Made by a program: the position numbers and the translations under genes. From assembly GCA_937958995.1 (NCBI GenBank), contig CALGAP010000008.1, positions 434,001-498,000 on the forward strand: 64,000 bases of DNA, written 5' to 3'. Below the pieces are notes generated by a model. That model was given only the letters and a program-made list of their open reading frames with translations, did no database searches and was not told the DNA's origin. This document shows positions 25,247 to 33,487 of this stretch, in pieces (the stretch's first letter is position 1; every line of letters starts with the position of its first letter). This stretch comes from an uncultured Chitinophagaceae bacterium. GTDB taxonomy: Bacteria; Bacteroidota; Bacteroidia; Chitinophagales; Chitinophagaceae.

Positions 25247-27393
25247 TTTATTTTCTTCAAACCGTTTTTCACGTCGGGATCGCTCATAAACAATTTCCAT
25301 AACAAACCGGTGCGATGGTTTTCGATCATCACGGTCACCGGCGCCTGGTTCAGCCCCATATAAATTTCAGAGCACCAGTTTTGCGTGAGGTTAAATGCAT
25401 CGCGAAAACCAAATTCGCCCCAGAGAAATTTGCCGAAGTTGTAATAGTAATGCTTCAAGGCTTTCATGGATTCTTCAGGGGTATAAGGGAAAGATGCGAG
25501 CGCGCCGGTGGGAGCCATCTTACCATCATCCTGCCAGGGCACGGGCTCGCTGGCAGAATAGTGCCAGGGACCATCGGCAGCGGTGAGACCCCAGCAACTG
25601 TCACCATAACCTTTAAAGCCGCCGGGATTTTCAACACAGTAGCGATAGTTGATTAAAGCAATATTGCGGTTGTTTTCAAAATAATTAGTGTACTTGTCTG
25701 TAAGCTTGTGCGGATCGTAGCCGAGAAAAGAATAATGAACGAAAAACAGCGGCCCGCCCTTGTTCACACCCACATCCAGTTTGATGCCGTGGTAAGTGTT
25801 ACCATTTTTGTACATCATGCCATCTTCGCTTCGTCCCCAGTTTTTGCGATAATTCTGCGCTTCCTGATCTTGACTGGCCCAGCCGGAGTAATACATAGTA
25901 CCGGGCACACCATGTGTGGGCGATGCAATGGCGAGCAAATAGGTCACCATCGTTTCATTCCAGCCGATGAGTTTATGATTGATGATCCATTCCTGGTCGG
26001 GCGACCAATGCCAGAAGAGGTATTTGCTGTCGGGCGTGCGGCGGTACCAGTCCCATTCTATCCTTTGCCAGATCTTCGTGATCTTGTCGCGTATATATCT
26101 TTCATCGCTGTTATTGCCCTTAAAGTAAGCCCTTGCAGTCAGCAATCCCTGCATTAAAAACGAAGTCTCTACCAGGTCGCCGCCATTATCACGTTTGCCG
26201 AAAAATGGTTCTGTCTTGCCTGTAGTACCATCCATAAAATGCGGAAACACGCCGAGGTGGGTTTCGGCTTTATCCATGAAGTCAACTATTTGCTTAAAGC
26301 GTTTGAGGATCTCTTCGCGCGGGGCAAATTTTCTTTCCGCACCCACTATCAGTGCCATCACACCAAAACCTGAGGCGCCCATTGCAATCATGTTATGGCG
26401 GCCGGGCAGATTTTCGCGCGCCAGTCCGCTGGTGGGTTCGCACTGCTCCCAGTAGTAGCGGAAGTTGGCTTCCTGCACCATGGTCAGCAACTCTTCATCG
26501 CTCATGGCACGGGTACTGGCACTGACTATATTCGAAAATTCAGTCTCGTTATAACTACTGTCAACGTAGGTGGCCTTGTAGTAAAATGTTTTCCCTTCCA
26601 CACCTGTATAATCTGCATAGCGATTATACTGTGGCCATTGAATGCCTACGGGAATGAAATGCCGGTTGTCTTCGGAGCGATAGATTTTTACATACTTTGC
26701 GGCCACACCAGGCCTGGCAGACCACCTGATATCAACGTGCCGCGCGTAGCCTTTTGCATCCAGCAACTGAGGTTGACCTGGCACACGAGCATTGCCGTAC
26801 TCCTTTGCAAGTTCAATATCATCAATGAAAATCTCATGTTGCCTGCCATCATTTCCATGCTGTACAAACACCACTGCTCTTATTTCCTGCTGCGGGCGCG
26901 AAGCAGCTGATCTGAAAGCTGAAAGAGGGATAAAAACATTCTGCCACTTACTTCCGGCTATTGGTTTCATATGCGGAGCAATGGAAACCGCTTCGGTGAA
27001 AGTGCTGTCTCTGTAAGCCAGTTGCACCGAAGGCAATGCATCGGCCCGGGTTGCAGTGGTGCTAACCAAAATCTTAAACGCGAGTACCTGCCCATTTCGC
27101 AAATGATCCTGCCCGCGGATATCGGGTCTTATAATAGCCGCGCTCCATTTTCCTCCCTCGCCATTCACATACTTCAATTGCAGCGAATTACCCGGCGTAA
27201 AAAATTCCTTTTCGCTCACGGGCAATTTCTGATTCACATGGGCAATAGACGAAGGCGCCTGCTGTTCAGTAAATGCATAAAAATAGTTTCCGCTCATACG
27301 GCTGTTTACGAAAAACTGGACATCATATGGCGGTTCCTGCGCCACAACTTGCAGCGCGCCGGACAAAAAGAGTATTGGGATTAAGTATTTCAA
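25243..27393 (-). CDS. GH144-type (glycoamylase-domain) glycanase with N-terminal binding domain and FnIII
   Basis: About 716 residues. No ATG fits the start. The TTG at 27393 gives MKYLIPILFLSGALQVVAQ, a perfect signal peptide, while a TTG at 27423 adds ten residues. Residues about 25-190 resemble a jelly-roll carbohydrate-binding domain. A fibronectin III-like domain (about 200-290) follows, and the catalytic glycoamylase/GH144 domain fills the rest, with MIAMGASGFGVMALI, GGDLVETSFLMQGLL, LFWHWSPDQEW, GGPLFFVHYSFLG and CWGLTAADGPW. GH144, first described in Chitinophaga, contains endo-beta-1,2-glucanases. It is the largest of three adjacent paralogues and the only one here with the N-terminal binding module. 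Its stop codon overlaps the GH43 start. Confidence 0.85.
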   Translation of the reverse strand: MKYLIPILFLSGALQVVAQEPPYDVQFFVNSRMSGNYFYAFTEQQAPSSIAHVNQKLPVSEKEFFTPGNSLQLKYVNGEGGKWSAAIIRPDIRGQDHLRNGQVLAFKILVSTTATRADALPSVQLAYRDSTFTEAVSIAPHMKPIAGSKWQNVFIPLSAFRSAASRPQQEIRAVVFVQHGNDGRQHEIFIDDIELAKEYGNARVPGQPQLLDAKGYARHVDIRWSARPGVAAKYVKIYRSEDNRHFIPVGIQWPQYNRYADYTGVEGKTFYYKATYVDSSYNETEFSNIVSASTRAMSDEELLTMVQEANFRYYWEQCEPTSGLARENLPGRHNMIAMGASGFGVMALIVGAERKFAPREEILKRFKQIVDFMDKAETHLGVFPHFMDGTTGKTEPFFGKRDNGGDLVETSFLMQGLLTARAYFKGNNSDERYIRDKITKIWQRIEWDWYRRTPDSKYLFWHWSPDQEWIINHKLIGWNETMVTYLLAIASPTHGVPGTMYYSGWASQDQEAQNYRKNWGRSEDGMMYKNGNTYHGIKLDVGVNKGGPLFFVHYSFLGYDPHKLTDKYTNYFENNRNIALINYRYCVENPGGFKGYGDSCWGLTAADGPWHYSASEPVPWQDDGKMAPTGALASFPYTPEESMKALKHYYYNFGKFLWGEFGFRDAFNLTQNWCSEIYMGLNQAPVTVMIENHRTGLLWKLFMSDPDVKNGLKKIK

Positions 27394-27429
27394 TGCTGTC
27401 AAAATTTTTTTCGGGACGGTCAACCTCGG

Positions 27430-27442
27430 GGGTGGGCCACCC
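27430..27442. repeat. small GC-rich hairpin between two GH144 genes
   Basis: GGGTGG-G-CCACCC forms a 6-bp stem in the 49-bp gap between the stop of the middle GH144 gene and the TTG start of the next. It could stabilise or process the polycistronic mRNA. Short arms make this a weak call. Confidence 0.35.
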
Positions 27443-28837
27443 TTATTGGAGATGCGGGCTGGTAAAGCCCAGTTTCTTCAGGCCGTTTTGAATTTCTGGT
27501 ATTTTCATAAAGAGGTTCCACAGTAATTTGCTGCGATAATTTTCGATCATTACAATAATAGGGCCCTGGTCAATGGCCAGGTGAGAATTGGCGTACCAGT
27601 TGTGGGTTTCGTTGAACGCGTCAACAAAACCATATTCGCTCCATAGTTTGTCGCCCAGCTTGTAGTAAAAGTGTTTCAGCGCCTGCATCGAGAATTCGGG
27701 TGTATAGGGAAATGATGAAAGCGCCGCCGTGGGCGTGATGGTACCGTTATCATTTTCGGGAGAGTGCGCCGAATAGCCGTTGTAAGTATCGCTGGCAGTC
27801 AGTCCCCAACTGTCGGCGCTATAGCCTTTAAATTTATTCGGGTTGCGAATACAATGCTCGCGGTTGATCAGCACATGCCTTGTGTTCTGCTCCCAGTAAT
27901 CGGCATAGCGGTCTTTCAAGCCATTTGGATCGAGGCCGAGAAAGGAATAATGGGCAAAAAACAGCGGGCCGCCGTAATCAAAACCCAGGGGTAATTGGAT
28001 GCCGTAATATTCCCGCTGGTTTTTAAAATGATTGCTATTGGCCCAGCCGCGGTGATATACATCGGGACTAATGGAATAGCGCGGCGAAGAGGCAGCCAGC
28101 ACATAAGTGATGAGGCACTCATTCCATCCGCGAATTTCATGATTCATAGTCCAGCCATTGTTCGGACTCCAGTGCCAGAACAACATACTTAACCCGCCGC
28201 GCGTATGCCAGTTCCATTGCACATCGTTCCATATCCAGGTGATGAGGTTGCGCAGCTGGTTTTCGACGGGGTCTTGCCGGTTAAAGTATTCGCGCGCACA
28301 AAGCAGACCCTGAATTAAAAAAGAAGTCTCTACCAGGTCGCCGCCGTCATCATTATTGCTGAAGGGAATGGTCTGACCGGTCTCACCATTCAGCCAATGG
28401 GGAAACACGCCATGATAGCGGTTAGCTTTTTTCTGCAGGAAACGTACCATTTTCAAAAGGTGCTTTGCGGCCGTATCTCTTGTAATCCATTTTCTTTCTA
28501 CGGCCACAATAATGGCCATTACACCAAAGCCCGTGCCGCCGGTGGTGACAGTTTCGGGTCCGTAATCGGTGATATTGCTGCGCTCGCGGGCCATGCCGGA
28601 AACGGGATGCGCAAAATCCCAGAAATAGCGAAAGGTTTGCCGCTGCACCAAATCCAGCAAGGCAGAGTCGGAGAGATCGGGTATGATCCCTGCCACGGGA
28701 ATGCCGCCGGGTTTTGCCAGGGTTTCAGCATTAGCCTTACCCGCTGCAGCTTTTTTCTTTTGCGCGGTACAGGCAAAGGAGAAAAGAAAAATACCAAGCA
28801 CTGTCAATAAGCGATAGATCATTCGTTCAGTTTTCAT
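27443..28837 (-). CDS. GH144-type glycanase, lipoprotein, single catalytic domain
   Basis: 464 residues. The N-terminus carries a hydrophobic segment ending FSFAC, a probable lipoprotein signal (Cys about 23 if counting from MKTERM; an ATG five codons later is also possible). The GH144 catalytic domain covers about 65-460 with the motifs shared by its neighbours: GGTGFGVMAIIVAVER, DLVETSFLIQGLLCAREYF, LFWHWSPNNGW, GGPLFFAHYSFLGLDP and SWGLTASDTYNGY. It lacks the extra N-terminal modules of the other two copies, and is thus the minimal form. It lies six bases after the third GH144 gene. As a surface or periplasmic lipoprotein it could act on glycan at the outer membrane before or after SusC import. 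Substrate beta-1,2-glucan is inferred from family. Confidence 0.87.
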   Translation of the reverse strand: MKTERMIYRLLTVLGIFLFSFACTAQKKKAAAGKANAETLAKPGGIPVAGIIPDLSDSALLDLVQRQTFRYFWDFAHPVSGMARERSNITDYGPETVTTGGTGFGVMAIIVAVERKWITRDTAAKHLLKMVRFLQKKANRYHGVFPHWLNGETGQTIPFSNNDDGGDLVETSFLIQGLLCAREYFNRQDPVENQLRNLITWIWNDVQWNWHTRGGLSMLFWHWSPNNGWTMNHEIRGWNECLITYVLAASSPRYSISPDVYHRGWANSNHFKNQREYYGIQLPLGFDYGGPLFFAHYSFLGLDPNGLKDRYADYWEQNTRHVLINREHCIRNPNKFKGYSADSWGLTASDTYNGYSAHSPENDNGTITPTAALSSFPYTPEFSMQALKHFYYKLGDKLWSEYGFVDAFNETHNWYANSHLAIDQGPIIVMIENYRSKLLWNLFMKIPEIQNGLKKLGFTSPHLQ

Positions 28838-28843
28838 TTTGGT

Positions 28844-30517
28844 TTACAAATTCGGACTGGTAAAGCCCAGTTTGGTGAGACCGGCTTTTACTTCAGGACA
28901 ACTCATAAACAAATTCCATATCAAACCGGTGCGGTAGTTTTCGATCATGATGATAATCGGTCCCTGGTCGATGGCCAGTGTGGAGTTGGCAAACCAGGGC
29001 TCGTGCAATGAGAATGCATCATAAAATCCATAGTTGCCCCACAGCTTATCGCCGAGTTTATAGTAGAAGAATTTCAGCGCCTTCATCGATTCCGTTGGGG
29101 TATAAGGAAAAGACGACAAAGCAGCCGTGGGTGAAATAACGCCGTTGTCGTTAGTGGGCGAATGCGCTTTATAACCATTGATATCATCACTGGCGGTAAG
29201 TCCCCAGTTCATATCGCTGTAGCCATACCAATTGGTATTATTCCGGCAATAGTTATAATGAATCAACGTGTGCGCGCGGTTTTGTTCCCAGTAATTGGCA
29301 TACGCATCTGCCAGGTCGTGCGGGTTGATGCCGAGAAATGAATAATGTGAAAAGAACAGGGGACCGCCATAAGGTTCACCGAGCGGCAGCGTGTGACCCG
29401 CATAAGTATTGCCATTGACGATGCCGCCATTTTTTGCCCAACCATTGTCGTACACAATTTTCGGAATGGTATGCGTGGTAGAAGAAGCAGCCAGTACATA
29501 TGTGATCAGGCATTCATTCCAACCGCGCACCTGGTGATTCATTTCCCATTCATAATTCGGGCTCCAGTGCCAATACAACACGTTCTCATCATTTTTTCTG
29601 AACCAATCCCACTCCACCGCATTCCAGAGGCTGTTGATATCGTTTCGCAGATTGGCCTCCGCTGCATCAGCGCCATCGAAGTATTGCCGCGCGGTGAGCA
29701 AGCCCGCCATCAGGAAAGAAGTCTCTACCAGGTCGGCGCCATCATCTTTCTGACTAAAAGGCTGCACGGCACCGGTAGTACCATTGAGCCAATGTGGAAA
29801 TGCGCCGTGAAATTTCTGCGCATTATTTTTCAGGAAGCCAACAATTTTTTCCATTCTTTCCAAACCCTGCGCGCGGGTAATGAAGCCGCGTTCAATACCC
29901 ACGATCAGCGCCATAATACCAAATCCCGAACCGCCGGTGGTTACCGTTTCACCAGAAGTATTACGCTCGCGCGCCAGACCCGACACCGGATGTGCAAAGT
30001 CCCAGAAATATTTGAAAGTCTGTTGCTGCACCAGCGTCAGCAATTCATCGTCAGATACCAGGGGGAATTTATCAGAAGAATCAATCGCCGTCATCACTTT
30101 CACCGATTCCGCATTTTGCAAAGCGGCATTATCCATCGACTTCAGCGCGGTAGTAACTGAAATCGTATATTCACTCAGTCCCGGCTGTTGCGATGACGCC
30201 TGGATCACCAATACTTTATCGCCGTCCTGGTACGAAGGTGTAAACGCCAGATTCGTACCCGACGCATTCTTTAATGTTACCCCCGCATTCACCGTGCTCC
30301 TGTCAACCGGCGCCGAAAAAGTGAATGTCGCCTTCGGCACGCGACCATCTATTCTCCACCGCTTGCCATCGTGCTTTCCTTCCACCTGCACACTATTCAC
30401 CCTAAACACCGGCGGCGGTGGCGGCTCCGGCGTTGAAGAAGATTTTTTACAACCTCCCATCACTCCCCCCAATACCAACATCAATACAAAAGCAATTTTC
30501 ACTTTACTTATCTTCAT
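28844..30517 (-). CDS. GH144-type glycanase, lipoprotein with N-terminal Ig-like domain
   Basis: 557 residues. The signal MKISKVKIAFVLMLVLGGVMGGC has a lipobox-like ending before Cys23. A Pro-rich spacer (PEPPPPP) leads to a bacterial Ig-like domain at about 40-145 (FSAPVDRSTVNAGVTLKN). The GH144 domain at about 155-555 carries GGSGFGIMALIVGIERG, DLVETSFLMAGLLTARQYF, LYWHWSPNYEWEMNH, GGPLFFSHYSFLGINP and NWGLTASDDINGYKAHSP. It is nearest in sequence to the middle copy, sharing WNECLITYVLAASS and AHSPxNDNGxIxPTAALSSFPYTP, so these two probably arose by recent tandem duplication. It is the first glycanase gene after DoxX in the operon. Confidence 0.88.
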   Translation of the reverse strand: MKISKVKIAFVLMLVLGGVMGGCKKSSSTPEPPPPPVFRVNSVQVEGKHDGKRWRIDGRVPKATFTFSAPVDRSTVNAGVTLKNASGTNLAFTPSYQDGDKVLVIQASSQQPGLSEYTISVTTALKSMDNAALQNAESVKVMTAIDSSDKFPLVSDDELLTLVQQQTFKYFWDFAHPVSGLARERNTSGETVTTGGSGFGIMALIVGIERGFITRAQGLERMEKIVGFLKNNAQKFHGAFPHWLNGTTGAVQPFSQKDDGADLVETSFLMAGLLTARQYFDGADAAEANLRNDINSLWNAVEWDWFRKNDENVLYWHWSPNYEWEMNHQVRGWNECLITYVLAASSTTHTIPKIVYDNGWAKNGGIVNGNTYAGHTLPLGEPYGGPLFFSHYSFLGINPHDLADAYANYWEQNRAHTLIHYNYCRNNTNWYGYSDMNWGLTASDDINGYKAHSPTNDNGVISPTAALSSFPYTPTESMKALKFFYYKLGDKLWGNYGFYDAFSLHEPWFANSTLAIDQGPIIIMIENYRTGLIWNLFMSCPEVKAGLTKLGFTSPNL

Positions 30518-30577
30518 CTGAAAAAATTTAAACCCTTAAAAATTCTCCTTCACTCTTCCCTGTTCAATATGCAGTCT

Positions 30578-30985
30578 TCATCTCAGTTTTTTCTCCAGAA
30601 TCGCATCCACACTATACTTTCCCGGGCCAGTAAATAAAAACAGCAGCGCCAGCAGCACAAACATGAATGGGTGCTGGTCGTTATACCACACTATTCCATT
30701 CCCCACGAAAAAAGATATATACGCCATAGTGCACGCGATAATGATGGCCGCCGGCCGCGTGAGCCAGCCGAGCGTCATCATGATGCCGCCCACCAGTTCA
30801 GCGCCTTTGCCGAGATAGGGTAGCCAGGGATTGTCTTTGAACTGATCCCAGGGAGCATACTCATTCATTTTCGCTTCGCTGAAAATTTCCCATCCATGAT
30901 ATGCCATGAACAGGCCGAATATAACGCGCACTATAAACAGACCGCCATCATAAGCGATGGGTTGTGTGGAAAAAAATTTTTTCAT
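30578..30985 (-). CDS. DoxX-family membrane protein
   Basis: 135 residues with four hydrophobic segments (about 15-35, 55-72, 76-96 and 103-120). The DoxX pattern is visible: IVRVIFGLFMAYHGWEIF, then LPYLGKGAELVGGIMMTLGWLTRPAA and a terminal FLFTGPGKYSVD. DoxX relatives are inner-membrane proteins of redox or unknown function. The ATG overlaps the stop codon of the preceding short PhyH-like fragment as ATGA. It lies between an oxidoreductase and the first GH144 gene. DoxX genes recur in Chitinophagaceae sugar-oxidoreductase clusters, so a role in oxidising or handling PUL sugars is possible but unproven. Confidence 0.85.
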   Translation of the reverse strand: MKKFFSTQPIAYDGGLFIVRVIFGLFMAYHGWEIFSEAKMNEYAPWDQFKDNPWLPYLGKGAELVGGIMMTLGWLTRPAAIIIACTMAYISFFVGNGIVWYNDQHPFMFVLLALLFLFTGPGKYSVDAILEKKLR

Positions 30986-31107
30986 TTGAGGGCTTCGTCT
31001 TTTTCTTTTTCTAAAAAGTTAGCTGACTCCTGCAGTCCTGCTACTATCAAATATCCATCGCGGTGGTACTGGGCTATCTGCTGATCGGTGAGTTTAAACT
31101 GTGTCAT
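30982..31107 (-). pseudogene. N-terminal remnant of a phytanoyl-CoA dioxygenase (PhyH)-like gene
   Basis: The 41-codon frame begins MTQFKLTDQQIAQYHRDGY, which is the characteristic N-terminus of PhyH-family Fe(II)/2-oxoglutarate dioxygenases, normally 250-300 residues long. After LIVAGLQ the similarity ends and the frame closes with ESANFLEKEKDEALK. None of the iron-binding residues (HxD...H) is present. The stop codon still overlaps the DoxX ATG as ATGA, and the ATG sits 31 bp after the oxidoreductase stop, so the operon spacing was kept although the gene body is gone. An in-frame internal deletion is the simplest explanation. It could still be translated for coupling to doxX. Confidence 0.65.
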
Positions 31108-31138
31108 GGTGGTGCATTTGAAATTAGAAAATGCGAGG

Positions 31139-32302
31139 CTACACAATCGGCCACTTGAAGGTTGACTCCAGTTTGATCTTCTTTCCCGTTGCGGCCGAAT
31201 GCCGCGTGGCTTCAATTACTTCCAGCACATGCAGTGCATGTTCTGCATTGATCAGGGGTTCAGTGCCTTTTGCCAGCGATTCTGAAATAACGCTGGCGCC
31301 TTCCTGCCACACATAGGTGCCGGGGTCGGGCACCATGCGTTGCGGCGCTTCGTGATCGTGTATTACCAAATCCACTCCATGCGGCGCCCAGTCATAACCA
31401 ATCAGGCTCATATTGCCGTGCGTGCCCCAGATCTGTATTGAGGGTCTTTCCTGTCCTTTGCCTTCATGTCCGTACGGGTCGAAGTAATTAAAGCCGCATT
31501 GCACGTGAGAGATAATTCCGTTGCCATGATCCATCAGCAGCATGGCATTGTCTTCCGCTTCTACCTTTATTTTTCCTTTATTGTCAACGGTGCGTTCGGG
31601 TGTAACGATGCTGGTCATAGCCGTTACGTACTTAGCGGGCCCCAGCAGTCCTGTTAAGGTAGCAATATTATAAACGCCAAGATCAGGCAGGCTGCCGCCG
31701 CCTTTTTCGTAGAAAAATGCCGACCAGGTGGGGCCGGTATGACCATAATGCGCGTGCGCCGCTGATATCTTACCAATCTTGCCTTCGCGCAGTGCTTTTG
31801 ACATCCAGGCAAATTGCGGACTGTTTACTACAGCGGGTGCGCCCCATATACGAAGCTTTTTACTTTTTGCGAGATCGAGCAAAGCCCTGCCTTCTTTATA
31901 CGTGTTGGCCATGGGTTTTTCGCTCCATACATGTCTGCCTGCATTGAGCGCCTGCTTATTGAGCCGCCCATGTTCCTGCATATCGGTGCAATTGACGAGC
32001 AGGTCGAAATGCGGACCGGCCAGCATCTGGTCTATATGCGGAAAATGATGGGGAACGTTGAACTCTTTCGCGCGGTTGACGGCTCGTTCGGGAATAATAT
32101 CGCATACACTCACCAGTTCTACATAGGGTGATTTGGAGAGATGAGGTAAATATTGTCCCGACACGCTGCCACAACCGATCAGTCCCACTTTAATTTTGTT
32201 CTGGCGGGTTGTATGCGCCCATCCTTCTATAGAGGACATGAGCAATGCAGCAGCCGCTAAGGTGGATTGCTGCAGGAATTCGTGGCGGGTGAGCTTTTTC
32301 AT
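31139..32302 (-). CDS. Gfo/Idh/MocA-family oxidoreductase, exported
   Basis: 387 residues. The N-terminus (MKKLTRHEFLQQSTLAAAALL) resembles a secretion signal, possibly Tat-like but without a canonical twin Arg. The Rossmann domain starts with KVGLIGCGSVSGQYLPHL (GxGxxG-type nucleotide binding) and reaches the conserved SEKPMANT (Lys of the EKP motif, about residue 135). The C-terminal substrate domain has GGGSLPDLGVYNI. Members use bound NAD(P) to oxidise or epimerise sugars; exported ones occur in Bacteroidota glycan clusters and several act as glycosidase-like or redox enzymes with tightly held NAD. It starts just after the 21-bp hairpin that separates the SusCD part from the enzyme part of the locus. 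Confidence 0.88.
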   Translation of the reverse strand: MKKLTRHEFLQQSTLAAAALLMSSIEGWAHTTRQNKIKVGLIGCGSVSGQYLPHLSKSPYVELVSVCDIIPERAVNRAKEFNVPHHFPHIDQMLAGPHFDLLVNCTDMQEHGRLNKQALNAGRHVWSEKPMANTYKEGRALLDLAKSKKLRIWGAPAVVNSPQFAWMSKALREGKIGKISAAHAHYGHTGPTWSAFFYEKGGGSLPDLGVYNIATLTGLLGPAKYVTAMTSIVTPERTVDNKGKIKVEAEDNAMLLMDHGNGIISHVQCGFNYFDPYGHEGKGQERPSIQIWGTHGNMSLIGYDWAPHGVDLVIHDHEAPQRMVPDPGTYVWQEGASVISESLAKGTEPLINAEHALHVLEVIEATRHSAATGKKIKLESTFKWPIV

Positions 32303-32327
32303 ATAGCGAAGTTTGAAAGTTATACCC

Positions 32328-32376
32328 CTATATTAAAAACGCTTTACGGCGAATTCGTAAAGCGTTTTTAATATAG
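32328..32376 (-). terminator. 21-bp perfect hairpin between the SusCD-LamG genes and the enzyme genes
   Basis: Arms 32328-32348 and 32356-32376 are exact complements over 21 bp, with a 7-nt loop (GCGAATT). The core is AAACGCTTTACG/CGTAAAGCGTTT, flanked by A/T tracts so each strand shows a T run inside the stem rather than a long tail. Placed after the LamG gene and before the oxidoreductase, it could partly terminate transcription or block 3' exonucleases, leaving more SusCD than enzyme mRNA. Confidence 0.7.
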
Positions 32377-32407
32377 TTCCAGTTTTACTTGAAGTCTGCC
32401 AGTGTTT

Positions 32408-33469
32408 TTACTGCATTATTTCCTGGATTTCATCAGGTGTTAATGCTTTGTTGAATACCCTGAATTCGTCGTACAGGCTAAGATCCGATTTGTGATCCCA
32501 GTAAGAGAACAGCGGTCCGCCTGAACCCAGCACCAGTTTGGTACAACCGGTCAAATCTACCGGGTTGTCCAATGCGCCGCTGGCTACTTCCACACCGTCG
32601 ATATAAACTTTGGCTTCTGTGGGTGAGAAAGTCATGGTGAAAAACTTCCATGCGCCTGCAATTGCCGATTGCGAACCCAATGCAACCCAGTTGTCGGTAT
32701 TACCGGTGCCAACAATTACGGTCATGTTTTGCGGTGCATTTTCCCTGAACAAGCGAAATCCCTGGTTTCTTGTTTCAGGGTCATTGTCGTTGCCGACTAC
32801 TACCATACCCGCCCTGTCGGGTGTAGTATTGAGCTTATACCAGAAAGCAATACTGAACTCGTCTGCGCCAAACAAACCGGCAATCGGGAACGACAGGTAA
32901 GCGTCAATGGCTCCCTGGTAGGCGGCGCCAACATATCCACTGTTGGTAGTAGTGGGATTGCCTGTAACGGTTGGCGTTACAAAGTTGATCAGGTCTTTGA
33001 AATCACCGCCCGGCGCGAAGGGCACATACAAGGTTTCGCTGGGCAGTATCTTATCATACTTGGAAACGGTGAAGTCGAAGGTCTTGGTAGTAGTCTTTCC
33101 CGACAGGTCGGTGGCCACTACCTGGAAGGTATGATTACCCAATCCCAAAGACGGATAGGTGTAGGTACCCGTCATTCCCCGGTAATCCACAAATTCAGTA
33201 TATGTCTGTAAAACGGTACCATTCAGTGAAATCTCTACTTTGCTTATCTCAATATCATCCTCCACTTTGAATATAAAGTTGAAACTTCCCTCATCTTGTG
33301 AAGAGGGGTATTGAACGTTACCCGTAGGACTGATGATTTCTACAGTGGGCGCTGCTGCGTCCGGGCCCGGGTCCACTTTCGAAATCGGGTCTGTGTAGTT
33401 TTTCTTACACGCTGCCAGAGACAATGATAACACTATCCCTGGTAATATATATCTGAAAATACTTCTCAT
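32408..33469 (-). CDS. LamG-domain surface glycan-binding lipoprotein (SusE/F position)
   Basis: 353 residues. MRSIFRYILPGIVLSLSLAAC is a lipoprotein signal with the lipid-bearing Cys at about 21. Residues about 40-135 form an Ig-like domain (VEIISPTGNVQYP, NHTFQVVATDLSGK). Residues about 145-350 form a LamG/concanavalin-like jelly-roll, with EFSIAFWYKLNTT, WKFFTMTFSPTEAKVYIDGVEV and LYDEFRVFNKALTPDEI, the usual closing motif. It follows SusD by 18 bp, the place where PULs encode extra surface glycan-binding proteins. No catalytic motif is evident, so binding rather than hydrolysis is the preferred role. Confidence 0.85.
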   Translation of the reverse strand: MRSIFRYILPGIVLSLSLAACKKNYTDPISKVDPGPDAAAPTVEIISPTGNVQYPSSQDEGSFNFIFKVEDDIEISKVEISLNGTVLQTYTEFVDYRGMTGTYTYPSLGLGNHTFQVVATDLSGKTTTKTFDFTVSKYDKILPSETLYVPFAPGGDFKDLINFVTPTVTGNPTTTNSGYVGAAYQGAIDAYLSFPIAGLFGADEFSIAFWYKLNTTPDRAGMVVVGNDNDPETRNQGFRLFRENAPQNMTVIVGTGNTDNWVALGSQSAIAGAWKFFTMTFSPTEAKVYIDGVEVASGALDNPVDLTGCTKLVLGSGGPLFSYWDHKSDLSLYDEFRVFNKALTPDEIQEIMQ

Positions 33470-33487
33470 AATAGTAACTATTTGAAA

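Noticed and set aside
32669..33211. 180-codon plus-strand ORF opposite the LamG gene
   Set aside because: It is antisense to a clear lipoprotein gene and has no family features.
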